This document shows, piece after piece, positions 7,160 to 14,271 of a DNA stretch of 61,584 nt (position 1 is the first letter of the stretch; each line of letters begins with the position of its first letter). Location of the stretch: NCBI GenBank assembly GCA_965603355.1, contig CBFDCQ010000010.1, forward strand, positions 1-61,584, written 5' to 3'. A program made the position numbers and the translations under genes. This stretch comes from CBFDCQ01 sp965603355 (GTDB lineage Bacteria; Hydrogenedentota; CAZGCA01; CBFDCQ01). The notes under the pieces are model-generated. The model saw only the letters and a list, made by a program, of their open reading frames with translations, did not search any database and was not told the DNA's origin.

Positions 7160-7849
7160 CTATTCCAGCCACAGCACCGCATCATCATCATCATCATCAT
7201 CTTCCTCTTCCTTATTCAGCGGTGTCGTCCACAGGTAGACGGTGTGTTCCCCACCGGTTAGCTTGGAGTCCATCGTGAGGACCGCGTCCGGCTTGACCCC
7301 TTTCATGTCGAAGTCATGCGACACGATGCGGCAGCCGGGTTCAAGCTGGTCCAACTGCGGGATGAGCTTGACGTTCAGTCTGGGCAGCAGGTAAAGGGTG
7401 ATGACAGACGCGGGGCGCAGGTCCAGGGTGAAGATGTCTTCCTGCTTGATTGTCACGAGCCTCCTGACCTTGTTCTTCCTGACGTTCTCGAGCGACTCTT
7501 CCACGCGTTCCGGGTCGATGTCGAAGCCGACGGCTTTGCATCCGTATTTCTTGCCCGCAGACACGACGATCCGGCCGTCGCCGCACCCCAGGTCGTAGAG
7601 GACATCGTCCTTTGTGACTTCCGCCAGGCGCAGCATCATGTCCACGACGTCGTTCGGCGTCGGGACGTACACCACGTCCGGCGTACGTGCCGGCTCAGTT
7701 TTCTCCAACAAGTCGCCGGAGCCGGACACGCCCTGTCGGCCGACTTCCTCGGACGTTACGGACGGCGCCGGTCCTGCCACCTGCAGCATCTGGCAACCAC
7801 TGAACAGTGCCAACATCAACACCAGGGCCGGCATGCAAATGTGTTTCAT
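7160..7849 (-). CDS. Exported lipoprotein with class I SAM-methyltransferase fold, paralogue 1
   Basis: 229 residues. A lipoprotein signal (LALFSGC, lipobox cysteine at residue 19) implies lipid anchoring outside the inner membrane. After a short linker, DVVYVPTPNDVVDMML begins the methyltransferase core; motif I is DLGCGDGRIVV and motif II GFDIDPERV, the residues that hold S-adenosylmethionine in class I enzymes. The later TLYLLPRLNVKLIPQL and IVSHDFDM segments are shared by its two neighbours and are typical of this signal-peptide-bearing family. The C-terminus is a poly-acidic tail with seven aspartates encoded by a (GAT)7 run. ATG 7849 is chosen because GGGAGGAACAGG precedes it and a signal peptide starts there. 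Substrate unknown, and how SAM would reach it is unclear. Confidence 0.9.
   Translation of the reverse strand: MKHICMPALVLMLALFSGCQMLQVAGPAPSVTSEEVGRQGVSGSGDLLEKTEPARTPDVVYVPTPNDVVDMMLRLAEVTKDDVLYDLGCGDGRIVVSAGKKYGCKAVGFDIDPERVEESLENVRKNKVRRLVTIKQEDIFTLDLRPASVITLYLLPRLNVKLIPQLDQLEPGCRIVSHDFDMKGVKPDAVLTMDSKLTGGEHTVYLWTTPLNKEEEDDDDDDDAVLWLE
7181..7201. repeat. Trinucleotide microsatellite (ATC)7 encoding polyaspartate
   Basis: Seven uninterrupted ATC units on the plus strand, read as GAT codons on the minus strand. They form the aspartate run near the C-terminus of methyltransferase-like paralogue 1. Slippage here would change only the length of the acidic tail, not the frame. Paralogue 2 has a mixed Glu/Asp tail with no pure repeat at the matching place, so the tract has expanded locally. 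Confidence 0.9.
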
Positions 7850-7984
7850 CCTGTTCCTCCCTTTGCCCAACCTCGGTTAGCATCGTTTCCGCATAAAAGG
7901 ACTCTATCTGGCGGTCGTGCCGTACAGAACGCGACCGACGCTCTCGCGAAGACCAAGGAATATCAAGTGACTGAGCGGTTCCCT

Positions 7985-8020
7985 GTACCCTAGCCCCTTT
8001 ACCCTATACCCTATACCCTT
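7985..8020. repeat. Low-complexity TACCC/CCCTATA tandem stretch
   Basis: Short imperfect tandem of CCCTNTA/TACCC units between paralogues 1 and 2 of the methyltransferase trio, continuing loosely to about 8055 with further CCCTATTT-like words. Similar CCCTATTT words with a nine-C run lie at 11900-11936. No function can be assigned; it may be slippage-prone filler. Confidence 0.5.
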
Positions 8021-8056
8021 TTCCCTGATCTTTCTAAGTGCCTGTCGCCTATTTCC

Positions 8057-9004
8057 CTACTCCTCCCACAGCAACACCTCATCATCGTAATCCTCTTCTT
8101 CTTCCTTCTTCAGCGGGGTGGTCCACAGGTAGACGTTGTGTTCCGCACCGGTTTCCTCGGAATCCATGGTGAGGACCGCGTCCGGCCTCACACCTCTCAT
8201 ATCAAAGTCATGCGACACGATGCGGCAACCGGGCTCAAGCTTCTCCAACTGCGGGATCAGCTTGACGTTCAGGCTGGGGAGCAGGTAAAGGGTAATCACA
8301 GACGCGGGACGCAGGTCGAGCGTGAAGATATCTTTCTGTTCGATTGTCACCAGCCCGTTGACCTCGTTCTTCTCGACGTTCTCGAGTGACTCTTCCACAC
8401 GTTCCGGGTCGATGTCGTAGCCGAAGGCTTTACATCCGTACTTCTTGGCCGCAGCCACCACGATCCGGCCGTCGCCGCACCCCAGGTCGTAGAGGACATC
8501 GTCCTCTGTGACTCTCGCCAGGTGCAGCATCATGTCCACGACGTCGTTCGGCGTCGGGACGTAGATCACGTCCGGCGTGCGTTCTTGCGTCGCTTCCTCC
8601 GATAAGCTGCCGGCGTCCAATCCGGCCGAATATCGGTCGCCCTCGAGTTCTTGCGTCACCTCCACCAATAAGCTGCCGGCGTCCAATCCGCCCCACGACT
8701 GCTCATCCTCGAGTTCTTGCACCGTCACATCCGATAAGCTGCTGTAGCCCAATCCGGCCGAAGGTAGGTCTACCTCAAGGTCTTGTGGTACCTCAGCCAA
8801 TAAGCTGCCGGCGTCCAATCCGCCCCACGACTGCTCACGCTCGAGTTCTTGCGCCGCCTCCTCCGATGAGCTGCTGGAGCCCAATCCGACCGAAGATTGC
8901 TCGCCGACTTCCTCGGATGACAATGGTTCTGCCTCCTGCTGCACCTTGCAGCCACCGAACATCGCAAACACTAACAGCAGGGCCAGAATGCAAATCTGTT
9001 TCAT
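8057..9004 (-). CDS. Exported lipoprotein with class I SAM-methyltransferase fold and N-terminal tandem repeats, paralogue 2
   Basis: 315 residues. Lipoprotein signal MKQICILALLLVFAMFGGC with the lipobox cysteine at 19. Residues ~35-140 hold about five imperfect 20-23-residue repeats built around S-x-G-L-D-A-G-S-L and ending Q-E-L-E, rich in Ser, Glu and Asp. They are absent from paralogues 1 and 3. The core then starts at DVIYVPTPNDVVDMML, with motif I DLGCGDGRIVV and motif II GYDIDPERV intact and the shared SVITLYLLPSLNVKLIPQL and SHDFDMRGVRPDAV. It ends in an acidic tail (KKEEEEDYDDE). ATG 9004 fits the signal peptide and has AGAGGAATAGG upstream. A promoter with TTGACG and TACAGT spaced by 18 lies at 9056-9085. 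Substrate unknown. Confidence 0.9.
   Translation of the reverse strand: MKQICILALLLVFAMFGGCKVQQEAEPLSSEEVGEQSSVGLGSSSSSEEAAQELEREQSWGGLDAGSLLAEVPQDLEVDLPSAGLGYSSLSDVTVQELEDEQSWGGLDAGSLLVEVTQELEGDRYSAGLDAGSLSEEATQERTPDVIYVPTPNDVVDMMLHLARVTEDDVLYDLGCGDGRIVVAAAKKYGCKAFGYDIDPERVEESLENVEKNEVNGLVTIEQKDIFTLDLRPASVITLYLLPSLNVKLIPQLEKLEPGCRIVSHDFDMRGVRPDAVLTMDSEETGAEHNVYLWTTPLKKEEEEDYDDEVLLWEE
8585..8905 (-). repeat. In-gene tandem repeat region, ~60-69 bases per unit
   Basis: Coding repeat in methyltransferase-like paralogue 2. The word CTCGAGTTCTTGC recurs on the plus strand at about 8643, 8708 and 8841, with a diverged copy near 8772. GCTGCCGGCGTCCAATCCG recurs at about 8608, 8674 and 8806. Alternate units resemble each other most (SWGGLDAGSLL versus SAGL units), which suggests growth by duplication of a two-unit block. 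It forms a spacer between the lipid anchor and the catalytic-fold domain. Confidence 0.85.
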
Positions 9005-9055
9005 CCTATTCCTCTCTTTGCCCAACCTCGATTCATATCGTTTCCGCATGAGACC

Positions 9056-9085
9056 ACTGTAACAGGCATTCCAGAAGCGCGTCAA
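9056..9085 (-). promoter_or_regulatory. Promoter of methyltransferase-like paralogue 2
   Basis: Minus-strand -35 TTGACG (9080-9085), an 18-base spacer and -10 TACAGT (9056-9061). The same layout (TTGACG, 18 bases, TAGAGT) precedes paralogue 3, and the leader between promoter and start is recognisably related, which supports it as a conserved promoter. The transcript would start near 9049, about 45 bases before the ATG. Confidence 0.6.
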
Positions 9086-9110
9086 AGCGTGCGAAAATCG
9101 CTTCGCGCGC

Positions 9111-9275
9111 GGCTGTTGAAAAAGTGCATTTAGGTGTCATCCTGAGTCCGCCGCGCCTGCCTGCCGCAGGCATGGGCGGACGAAGGATCTGGTGTCGTGA
9201 AAGGGCTGGAAGATCGAGATTCTTCGCTTCGCTCAGAATGACGTCTGGTTGTCTGTAGTGGCTTTTTCAACAGCC
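9111..9275. repeat. Palindromic interspersed element B, copy 1, within longer inverted ends
   Basis: The inner element 9136-9242 begins GTCATCCTGAGTCCGCC and ends CTTCGCTCAGAATGAC. The flanking arms GGCTGTTGAAAAAG (9111-9124) and CTTTTTCAACAGCC (9262-9275) are exact inverted complements. The gap 9005-9371 contains this element, the paralogue 2 promoter and nothing else seen. A second copy in the opposite internal order lies at 10585-10724, on the other side of paralogue 3, and a third at 27952-28038. Confidence 0.8.
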
Positions 9276-9371
9276 CCCCACCCCTGTTTCTAACCACCGA
9301 GTATACAGACTAATCACAGTGAAATTCAACCCAATTCCCCCCGGTTCCACGGGACTTGTCTCGATATTGTG

Positions 9372-10481
9372 TTACGTCGCCTTGACCGCCTTGAAGAGTT
9401 TCCTGTAGTGCAACGATCCGTGCAGCAGGATGATCGCGCCGTAGAAGATGATGCCCATGCCAAACCAGAATGCCCAACCATTTCGAGCGCCTGGATAGAG
9501 GTACCACAGAACGAGGCCCGCAAGGATGATGAACAGTGCCGATGACAGGACTGCGCCCAGAGCATGCGACAGCTTCCCGCGCCCGGCAACCTTCAGCAGG
9601 AGATCCGCAAACTCGTCTTCACCAACACCTCGTATGAGCCAGATCTTCCCTATGTTGGAGGCCGATACCAGAAGTGACGGCACGAGCACGACCATTCCGA
9701 ATGGGGCACTGAAGTACGGAACAAGACAAAGCAGTAAGCTGAGCAACGCGGGTCGCCAGCCCAGACGTCTCACCAGCAAGTTGCCTTCCAGCTTTAGAGT
9801 CGGAGTTAGCATCCGCGTGCTGACAATGTCACCGAGCCTTCCCAACAAGATCAGGAAACAAAGCACATGCACGAAGTTCTTGTCGATGAACTCGCGGATC
9901 ATCACAGCAACCAAACTGACACCATACTCCTTCTTCAGCGGCGTGGTCCACAGGTAGATGGTGTGTTCCCTCGAGTCTTCCTCGGATTCCATGGTGAGGA
10001 CCGCGTCGGGTCTGACACCTCGCATATCGAAGTCATGCGACACGATGCGGCAGTCCGGCGCAAGCTTCTCGAGTTGCGGGATCAGCTTGACGTTCAGGTT
10101 GGGCAGCAGGTATAGGGCTATGACAGACGCGGGACTCAGATCGAGCGTGAAAACATCCGCCTCCTCGACTCGTACCAGCCCCTCGACCCCGTTATTCTTG
10201 ACGTTCTCGAGCGACTCCTGCACGCGTTCCGGATCGATATCGTATCCGACGGCTCTGCATCCGTACTTCTTCGCCGCAGCCACCGGGATCCGGCTGTCAC
10301 CGCATCCCAGATCGTAGAGGACATCCTTCTCGCTGACTCTCGCCATGTGCAGCATCATCTCCACGACATCGTTAGGCGTCGGTACGTACGCCACGTCCGG
10401 CTCACGTTGCGGCTGCGCCTGGCTGCCACTGACCATCCCAAACATCAACAGTATGGCTGCGATACAAATGTTCTTCACCAT
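9372..10481 (-). CDS. Exported SAM-methyltransferase-fold domain fused to a polytopic membrane domain, paralogue 3
   Basis: 369 residues. Residues 1-190 are the paralogue 1/2 core (DVAYVPTPNDVVEMML, GYDIDPERV, YLLPNLNVKLIPQLE, SHDFDMRGVRPDAV). Three differences stand out. The lipobox cysteine is replaced by serine (MVSGSQA), so a cleavable signal peptide is more likely. Motif I reads DLGCGDSRIPV rather than DLGCGDGRIVV. The acidic tail is replaced in frame by about 170 residues with roughly four or five membrane helices, starting IREFIDKNFVHVLCFLILLG and including STRMLTPTLKLEGN. The C-terminal domain looks like a formerly separate small membrane protein family. ATG 10481 has AAGGAG upstream and a TTGACG/TAGAGT promoter. 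Catalytic competence is doubtful. Confidence 0.88.
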   Translation of the reverse strand: MVKNICIAAILLMFGMVSGSQAQPQREPDVAYVPTPNDVVEMMLHMARVSEKDVLYDLGCGDSRIPVAAAKKYGCRAVGYDIDPERVQESLENVKNNGVEGLVRVEEADVFTLDLSPASVIALYLLPNLNVKLIPQLEKLAPDCRIVSHDFDMRGVRPDAVLTMESEEDSREHTIYLWTTPLKKEYGVSLVAVMIREFIDKNFVHVLCFLILLGRLGDIVSTRMLTPTLKLEGNLLVRRLGWRPALLSLLLCLVPYFSAPFGMVVLVPSLLVSASNIGKIWLIRGVGEDEFADLLLKVAGRGKLSHALGAVLSSALFIILAGLVLWYLYPGARNGWAFWFGMGIIFYGAIILLHGSLHYRKLFKAVKAT

Positions 10482-10528
10482 TTTCTCCTTATGTCTGCCC
10501 GACCCTGGTATGTATTCCGCGTAAGACT

Positions 10529-10558
10529 ACTCTAACACGCGTTCTCGGACCGCGTCAA
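10529..10558 (-). promoter_or_regulatory. Promoter of methyltransferase-like paralogue 3
   Basis: Minus-strand TTGACG (10553-10558), an 18-base spacer and TAGAGT (10529-10534). The pattern matches the promoter of paralogue 2. A TAGAGT with the same downstream leader words also lies upstream of paralogue 1 (7901-7906), but without a good -35. Confidence 0.55.
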
Positions 10559-10584
10559 AACGTGTTAAGAGGGAAGCAATGGCA

Positions 10585-10724
10585 CTATTGGAAAGATCCC
10601 AGCAGACAACTGGATGTCATTCTGAGCGAAGCGAAGAATCTCGATTCTCCGGCATCTTCACGACACCAGATCCTTCGTCCGCCGTAGCGGACTCAGGATG
10701 ACGGCCAAAGCGCTTTGTCAATAG
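10585..10724. repeat. Palindromic interspersed element B, copy 2 (opposite order)
   Basis: Inner element 10616-10702 begins GTCATTCTGAGCGAAGCG and ends GGACTCAGGATGAC, the reverse order of copy 1 at 9136-9242. Flanking CTATTGGAAAG and CTTTGTCAATAG are weak inverted arms comparable to the outer arms of copy 1. The gap 10482-10841 otherwise holds the paralogue 3 promoter and, at about 10768-10812, a stretch (GTACAAAACGCGAGCG, then GAATATCAAG) that recurs near 7921-7972 upstream of paralogue 1. Confidence 0.75.
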
Positions 10725-10841
10725 CTCCCTATCCCCAATTCAAGACCTAATCTGCGGGCTTCGGCGTACAAAACGCGAGCGAAGGCTAATGAATATCAAG
10801 GTACTGAACACGTCGTTGTGCCCGACTCTCTCGTCGCATGC

Positions 10842-11798
10842 CTAGGACACCCAGGTCAATATCAGACCCACAACTTTCCACGTGTCGTTGTCCTTTCTCA
10901 GAACGTAGTCATACCCGATTGCATCCAGATGACCGAAGTGCAGGCCTACGGCACACAGCGCACGCTGTCCGTCGTTGGTGATGAATACATCAAAGCTAAT
11001 GGACGGGGTATCCTCCGGCTCAGTGGTGACTGTACGAACACGCCAACCGGCTCCGCGGTTTTCCCAAAGGCGAGAGGCCTGTTCCTCGAAGAACACGTCG
11101 CTCCTATCCGTAGAGGGGATGGCATGTCCTAAGACCGCCAGGATCACGCGATCCCGCTCGCTCGGGTTTGACAAGTGCGGCACGCTCGGCGGGTCCTCCT
11201 GGATCCACCGCAACGCCGCTTCGGCTGCAGCGGAGTCGAATCGGCCGTCTTTCTTCCTGGCTGTTCTCTCAAGAGCGGGGATAGCTTCCCGCGCGCGGAG
11301 GACGCCGAGGGAGTACGCAGCGCAAGCTCTTGTATACCAATCGTTGCCAAAAAGGCTGTCCTCAACAACAAGCGACTCAATCAGGAATTTACGGTCCTCC
11401 GGGGTTCCTGTCGACGCCAGAGCGAAACACAGGCCGGACTTCCCGGCACCTGTCTTTTCATAATGTCGCCTGAGCAACTCGGTGCTCTTGGGGCCGCCAA
11501 GGTACGCGAGACCGACTACGGCGAGCCCCTGGCGAACGGGATCATTGAGTGCTTCCTCGAGCAATGGAATCCCACCGTTCCCCGCCTCCAACGCTGCCCG
11601 CTTCATGTCCAGCGAGGGCTGCAGTTGCGCGTCTCTTGAGTACGATGGGTCCAGCACCCGTCGGAGTTCATTCGTCGCGGGAATTCTCGACGCTGCACCG
11701 CTCCCGTCTGGTAGCTGAGCGGAGTCATGGCATCCTGCAGCGATCAGCACTACCACGCAAATGATCCGTGGAATGATACCTGCGGTCGCCTTCATCAT
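10842..11798 (-). CDS. HEAT-repeat-like lipoprotein
   Basis: 318 residues. The N-terminal segment ends in a lipobox (LIAAGC, cysteine at 23), indicating a lipid-anchored exported protein. Residues ~70-215 read as four or five alpha-helical HEAT/PBS-lyase-type repeats: LLEEALNDPVRQGLAVVGLAYLG, STELLRRHYEK, TRACAAYSLGVLRAREAIPALE and SAAAEAALRWI. Such repeats usually mediate protein binding. The C-terminal ~100 residues (SISFDVFITNDGQRALCAVGLHFG) form a separate, probably beta-rich domain I do not recognise. ATG 11798 lies 11 bases after GGAGG. It is in the same direction as the methyltransferase-like trio but separated from it by a repeat element. Function unknown. Confidence 0.75.
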   Translation of the reverse strand: MMKATAGIIPRIICVVVLIAAGCHDSAQLPDGSGAASRIPATNELRRVLDPSYSRDAQLQPSLDMKRAALEAGNGGIPLLEEALNDPVRQGLAVVGLAYLGGPKSTELLRRHYEKTGAGKSGLCFALASTGTPEDRKFLIESLVVEDSLFGNDWYTRACAAYSLGVLRAREAIPALERTARKKDGRFDSAAAEAALRWIQEDPPSVPHLSNPSERDRVILAVLGHAIPSTDRSDVFFEEQASRLWENRGAGWRVRTVTTEPEDTPSISFDVFITNDGQRALCAVGLHFGHLDAIGYDYVLRKDNDTWKVVGLILTWVS

Positions 11799-11929
11799 AG
11801 TCTAGCTAACCTCCGATCATACAGACCGTACAATACGCTCCCCTTGTATCAGAATTACAGGGACACCGTACTCATTTCACCGCGTTTTCAGTGTCGCGCC
11901 CCCCTATTTCCCTCCCTATTTCCCCCCCC

Positions 11930-12277
11930 CTATTTCGTCATGTAGAGCAGTATTGCAGAGGCCACGCCTCCCACGTTCCATATTAGCACGGTAATCCTGA
12001 GAAACCGAAGGCGACGCAGGGACCACTCTTCCTGCTTCATCCATTCTGGGGTGCTAAACAGCCAAACGAAAGCGAGTTTCTGCATAGCAAAGCCAGAAGA
12101 CGTCCCGCGGAGAGTTCGGGAGTTCGGGCGCCAGAAAAAGCCATATGGTCGACCAACTCGGTCCCACTCGTCCGGATACTGATCGTGGAGTTTCTTAACC
12201 AAGGTATCGAACGCATAAAAGGATGTGAATAGGACTGCTATCAGCGGTAGCAGCACGATCCAAATGTGGGCTGACAT
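11930..12277 (-). CDS. Small membrane protein with two terminal hydrophobic helices
   Basis: 115 residues. A first helix at 3-24 (HIWIVLLPLIAVLFTSFYAF), a soluble middle with YPDEWDRVGRPYGFFWRPNS, and a second helix at 93-112 (LIWNVGGVASAILLY). The middle motif resembles small UspB-like or otherwise uncharacterised membrane proteins, but I do not assign a family. ATG 12277 follows GGGAGAGGC and is preferred over the longer in-frame start at 12319 because the hydrophobic segment then starts normally. A consensus promoter lies about 110 bases upstream (12388-12417), supporting an expressed gene. Confidence 0.65.
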   Translation of the reverse strand: MSAHIWIVLLPLIAVLFTSFYAFDTLVKKLHDQYPDEWDRVGRPYGFFWRPNSRTLRGTSSGFAMQKLAFVWLFSTPEWMKQEEWSLRRLRFLRITVLIWNVGGVASAILLYMTK

Positions 12278-12387
12278 GCCTCTCCCAGCCTCCAGGAACG
12301 TCGCATCCTCGCGACCCAACTGCGTCCGAGATATTTCTCGCTGGCTTTCTTAGTCGGAACCCCCGCCTCCCCGTTACGACATGGAAA

Positions 12388-12417
12388 ATTATATTCCCCC
12401 GCCGCACGCCGTGTCAA
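12388..12417 (-). promoter_or_regulatory. Sigma-70 consensus promoter for the small membrane protein gene
   Basis: Minus-strand TTGACA (12412-12417), an 18-base spacer and TATAAT (12388-12393), a full match to both hexamers. Transcription would start near 12381, giving a leader of roughly 100 bases before ATG 12277. It lies at the edge of a repeat-rich 690-base spacer. Confidence 0.8.
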
Positions 12418-12513
12418 GGGGGACTGGCGGGTGGTTTCCATGGCAACTTGATGACGGCAAGTGGCTTTTCGGTTGTCCTTCCCTCTCACGCGCGTCATTC
12501 CCGCGCCCCCTTG

Positions 12514-12596
12514 CGTCATTCCCGCGAAGGCGGGAATCCAGAAGGAATAACGATGGCTCACCTGGACCCTGGATCCCCGCCTGCGCGGGGATGACG
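12514..12596. repeat. Palindromic interspersed element C (GTCATTCCCGCG type)
   Basis: Left arm CGTCATTCCCGCGAAGGCGG with GGAATCCAG, right arm CTGGATCCCCGCCTGCGCGGGG followed by ATGACG. This type of palindrome is widespread in bacterial genomes as a MITE/REP-like element. A truncated extra copy of the first 12 bases (GCGTCATTCCCGCG) lies just before it at 12491-12504. The gap 12278-12967 also holds the promoter at 12388, a CTCTGCGTCTTTGCGTT word at ~12719, and small palindromes at 12884-12960. No gene was accepted there. Confidence 0.8.
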
Positions 12597-12883
12597 CCAA
12601 CAATGAATGTGCAACCAGTCCCTAGTTTGACTGCAGGCCGTCGGAGGTGCTCACCGGCGGGCAATCCCGCGCGGCGTGGCGCGGCACTGCCCGACCTACA
12701 ATTACATGTTCCTCTGGCGTCTCTGCGTCTTTGCGTTAAGAACGGTTTGGATCGTGGAGGGGTCAACTGACAGGGACTTGCAGGAGACTTTGACGTGACC
12801 AGAAGTGGAACAGAAGGTTTTATTCCAGGTCTCGTACAGGTCCCTGTTGAGTCAAGGACGGTTTCGGCCCTGGCAAAGGCGGC

Positions 12884-12960
12884 AGGCAGGAATGCCTGCC
12901 CCACCGTGGTTTTGTCTTTCTCCAGTGGTGGGACGGACATTCCTGTCTGTCATGAGGGTT
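12884..12960. repeat. Two short palindromes around GGACATTCCTGTC / GGCAGGAATGCC
   Basis: GGCAGGCAGGAATGCCTGCC at about 12884-12903 and GACGGACATTCCTGTCTGTC at about 12933-12952 are each self-complementary and related to one another. A third relative (GGCAGACATTCCTGCCTGTC) lies at about 42771-42790, just upstream of the cyclophilin gene. They look like one further small interspersed palindrome family. Confidence 0.6.
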
Positions 12961-12967
12961 CGGGCAG

Positions 12968-14173
12968 TCAGGATTCGGCCTCGTTCGACTCGTTGTTTTC
13001 AAGCCGGACGCGCCAGAGAACGAGGACCGAGGTTAAGATCAGCAGGATGCCTGTGAGGACGAACGGTGTGGACAACCCCTTGGATGCCGCGACGTACCCG
13101 CCGACCATCGGCCCGAGCCCCAGTCCGAGACATGCCGCCGACGCGGTCAGACCGTAGGCTTTACCGAGGTGGTGGTGGCTGGTTATGTAGCGGACAATGG
13201 CGTTGACGCTCGGCATGATGACTCCGACAGCGAAACCGAACAGCAGGCGCAATATGAACAGTTGGCGGACGTTGTGCGCGAACGCCTGCGGGACCGTCGC
13301 GAGCCCGGCGACCAGTGTAGCTGCGACGAGCAGGCGTTTATGTCCCCACCGGTCGCCGAAATGGCCGAGCAACGCTGCCGATACCGCGGCGGCGAGACCT
13401 CCAACGCCGATAATGGCCCCGGTTATGGTGGCGACTCCCGCGGAGGTACCGCGCAGCTTCTCGACGAACAGCGGGAAGACCGGCGCTAACATGCTGTTGG
13501 CGAAGTTGACCTGGAACATAACGAATACCGCGGCCATGAATCCCGTAACGGCCAGCACCGCCGCGAACGAGTTGCCGCGTTTGCGTTCGGCATGCGGCAC
13601 AGGGGCAAAGTCTTCCCGCGCGAACCTCAGCACCAGAAAGCCGGCGAGCAGCAGTACGCTCGCCGCGGCCAGGAACGTCGGCCGGTAGCCCAGCCTGTCG
13701 ACTATGGCGCCACCCAGAAACGGCCCGATCGAGAAGCCGCCAAACACCGCCGCCGACATCATGCCGAGTGTGAAACCGGTGCGTTTGGGCGGTGTTATGC
13801 TCGCTACGAGCGCGACGCTGGCTGTGATGGTACCGGTAAACGCTCCCTGCATCAGACGCAGTATCAAAAGGTCCACGGGCCCTCGCGCGTAGCCCATCAG
13901 AGCCAGCACGATGACCGCTGCGAACATTGACCGGAGCACCATCAGTTTGCGGCCGTACCTGTCCGCAAGAATGCCCCAGATCGGCGCGAACAGCGTCATG
14001 CTGAGTCCGGTGGCGCCGTGAATGAGCCCCGACCAGCGCGCGACCGCCGCCTCGCCCTCAACGCCGAGCTCACGCACGTACAGAGGCAGGAACGGTATGA
14101 CCGCGCTGAATCCGATGATTGAGCATACCTGCGCCACCCAGGACGCGTAGAATGTCCGCCGCCACGGTGCCAT
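12968..14173 (-). CDS. Major facilitator superfamily efflux transporter (MdtG/TetA-like)
   Basis: 401 residues with about twelve hydrophobic helices. The loop 2-3 signature is GILADRYGRKL near residue 67 and its counterpart in the second half is LGHFGDRWGHKRLL near 265, the pattern of drug:H+ antiporters of 12-helix type. Helix 5 has GFSIGPFLGGAIVD (motif C, G-x-x-x-G-P-x-x-G-G), specific to exporters. The length suits the family. ATG 14173 is preceded by GAGGGAGAAGTC. It would expel small hydrophobic or sugar-like compounds across the inner membrane; the substrate cannot be read from sequence. No regulator is adjacent. Confidence 0.9.
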   Translation of the reverse strand: MAPWRRTFYASWVAQVCSIIGFSAVIPFLPLYVRELGVEGEAAVARWSGLIHGATGLSMTLFAPIWGILADRYGRKLMVLRSMFAAVIVLALMGYARGPVDLLILRLMQGAFTGTITASVALVASITPPKRTGFTLGMMSAAVFGGFSIGPFLGGAIVDRLGYRPTFLAAASVLLLAGFLVLRFAREDFAPVPHAERKRGNSFAAVLAVTGFMAAVFVMFQVNFANSMLAPVFPLFVEKLRGTSAGVATITGAIIGVGGLAAAVSAALLGHFGDRWGHKRLLVAATLVAGLATVPQAFAHNVRQLFILRLLFGFAVGVIMPSVNAIVRYITSHHHLGKAYGLTASAACLGLGLGPMVGGYVAASKGLSTPFVLTGILLILTSVLVLWRVRLENNESNEAES

Positions 14174-14222
14174 GACTTCTCCCTCGCACCATTATCGAGC
14201 TTGGTATAACTTAAAGAACTTC

Positions 14223-14271
14223 GTAGGGGCGCTGCTTGCCGCGCCCATGGCGGGCAAGATGCCCGCCCTAC
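14223..14271. repeat. Palindromic element, GTAGGGGCGC/GCCCGCCCTAC type
   Basis: Starts GTAGGGGCGCTGCTTGCC and ends GGCGGGCAAGATGCCCGCCCTAC; it belongs to the same end-type as 1194-1242. The gap 14174-14544 contains this element and otherwise only unremarkable sequence leading to nagB. A TTGCGC/TAGCGT pair at ~14457-14487 is too weak to call as a promoter. Confidence 0.7.

Noticed and set aside
12389..12940. Minus-strand open frame of about 180 codons in the repeat-rich spacer
   Set aside because: It is built from palindromic elements (GTCATTCCCGCG type and GGCAGGAATGCC type), and its 3' end overlaps the consensus promoter at 12388-12417.
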